From Acidimicrobiales bacterium (GTDB lineage Bacteria; Actinomycetota; Acidimicrobiia; Acidimicrobiales; Poriferisodalaceae), in NCBI GenBank assembly GCA_020439485.1, contig JAGQSP010000046.1, forward strand, positions 1-15,110: a stretch of DNA of 15,110 nt. Reading direction: 5' to 3'. Positions within the stretch are counted from its first letter, which is position 1. Each line of letters opens with the position of its first letter. Shown here piece by piece: positions 14,537-15,110 of the stretch. Below the pieces are notes generated by a model. The model saw only the letters and a program-made list of their open reading frames with translations, did not search any database and was not told where the DNA came from. The translations under genes and the position numbers were made by a program.

Positions 14537-14932
14537 GTGGCGATCGAACACGCACTCGGACGCGACAAGGTTCGCAGATACATCCCGCTCTTGATGGTGC
14601 TCGCCATCGCCATCGGGGTCGAGCTCCGTTCGGCGTCGGATCGGCCCGAACAGCAGGCTTCGACAGTCCAGGCGTTCATGCCGACGATCGACCCTGCTCT
14701 GCGGCGCCTGGCGTTGCCGTCGGGTTGGGTGTCTGCACCTCACCTGACACCGGGTGACATCGTCGACCTGTACAGCACCGACCCGCTCACCGGAGCGGTC
14801 GAGCTCGTGGGCACGGCCCTGGTGGTGGTGGGCAACTCAGACGCGGCACTCGTGGTGGCCGCGCCCCAGCAGACCATCGTGGCGGTGGCTGCCCGAGGGG
14901 CCTACGGGCACTTCACCGTCGTCGGCTACTGA
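14537..14932 (+). CDS. Membrane-anchored SAF-like domain protein
   Basis: The 131-residue protein has a TM helix at about residues 15-29 (YIPLLMVLAIAIGVE), then an exported part with LTPGDIVDLYSTDPLTGAVE and TIVAVAARGAYGHFTVV. This is reminiscent of the SAF / CpaB (RcpC)-like beta-clip domains used in pilus assembly and antifreeze-like proteins. The GTG start has a strong GGGGAGG 7 nt upstream. It lies 73 nt after the FmdB gene on the same strand, so the two are probably co-transcribed. The role is unknown; no pilus genes are in the window. Confidence 0.72.
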   Translation: MAIEHALGRDKVRRYIPLLMVLAIAIGVELRSASDRPEQQASTVQAFMPTIDPALRRLALPSGWVSAPHLTPGDIVDLYSTDPLTGAVELVGTALVVVGNSDAALVVAAPQQTIVAVAARGAYGHFTVVGY

Positions 14933-14957
14933 CCAAGTGGCAGGCGCTGCCGGGCGC

Positions 14958-15110
14958 TCAAGTCGGCTCGATCGAGGGAATTATCCGTGGGCGCCAGCGC
15001 CGCGGCGGATCGCTGTGATGACCGACAACCCGGGCTGCACCCAGCGATTCGACGAATCCAGCGGCATCGACGAAGTGGGGCATCTCGACATAGGCAGCAC
15101 CGAGGGCCTC
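14958..15110 (-). CDS. Probable C-terminal end of an unidentified minus-strand gene (cut by window edge)
   Basis: Reading from the window edge, 50 codons run EALGAAYVEMPHFVDAAGFV, then a GHHSDPPRRW segment, to a TGA at 14958. The composition (Gly, Ala, Val, Glu; codons mostly starting with G) looks coding. Third-position GC is only moderate. In register on the plus strand an open frame starts at ATG 15018 (MTDNPGCTQRF), so the strand is not certain. I recognise no family. Confidence 0.45.
   Translation of the reverse strand, partial: EALGAAYVEMPHFVDAAGFVESLGAARVVGHHSDPPRRWRPRIIPSIEPT

Noticed and set aside
14246..14743. Minus-strand frames with acidic Glu/Asp-Pro-rich or Thr/Pro-rich proteins
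   Set aside because: They are mirror images of the serine-rich tail of the FmdB protein and lack ribosome sites.

Overview
The window is high-GC DNA with tightly packed genes, mostly on the minus strand. It is most likely from an actinobacterium, and my guess is a deep-branching class such as Acidimicrobiia. The main evidence is a block that resembles the actinobacterial galU / glp (moeA) / sepX neighbourhood with a divergent FmdB-type zinc-ribbon gene. From memory this is the order of Mycobacterium tuberculosis Rv0991c-Rv0996, but no comparison was run. The taxonomic call is inference.

Layout. (A) 1-3169, minus: the start of a xylulokinase gene (xylB), a class II type xylose isomerase (xylA) overlapping it by 4 nt, and upstream a solitary beta-class DNA methyltransferase with an extra C-terminal domain. 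Just upstream of the methyltransferase are three tandem 34-bp repeats, each holding a perfect stem-loop. (B) 3299-6523, minus: a tiny two-helix membrane protein, a secreted HELVH zinc-metalloprotease-like protein, and a polytopic membrane protein whose exported half carries two Cys-rich repeats resembling the Septum_form domain. (C) 6619-9050: two divergent citrate synthase paralogues. The minus-strand one is fused to an N-terminal MerR/excisionase-like HTH and has Gln where the second catalytic His should be. The plus-strand one looks like an enzyme, but has Glu where the catalytic Asp is expected. Between them lies a perfect 22-bp palindrome. This looks like a citrate-synthase fold turned into a DNA-binding metabolite sensor, and it is the most interesting system here. 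(D) 9062-9181: tRNA-Ala(CGC) on the minus strand with an encoded CCA end and a terminator. (E) 9228-13963, minus: a SepX/GlpR-like divisome membrane protein, moaC, moaA, a moeA/glp homologue and a UDPGP-family UTP-glucose-1-phosphate uridylyltransferase. (F) 14107-14932, plus: the FmdB/Ruc-like zinc ribbon with a serine-rich tail, then a membrane-anchored SAF-like protein. The last 150 bases probably hold the 3' end of a minus-strand gene.

How the genes fit together. Block A gives D-xylose to xylulose to xylulose-5-phosphate. Block E joins molybdopterin synthesis (MoaA, MoaC, MoeA) to cell division: in Corynebacterium the MoeA-like protein Glp binds FtsZ and works with the membrane protein GlpR, the homologue of SepX. 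No intergenic stretch exceeds 300 bases.
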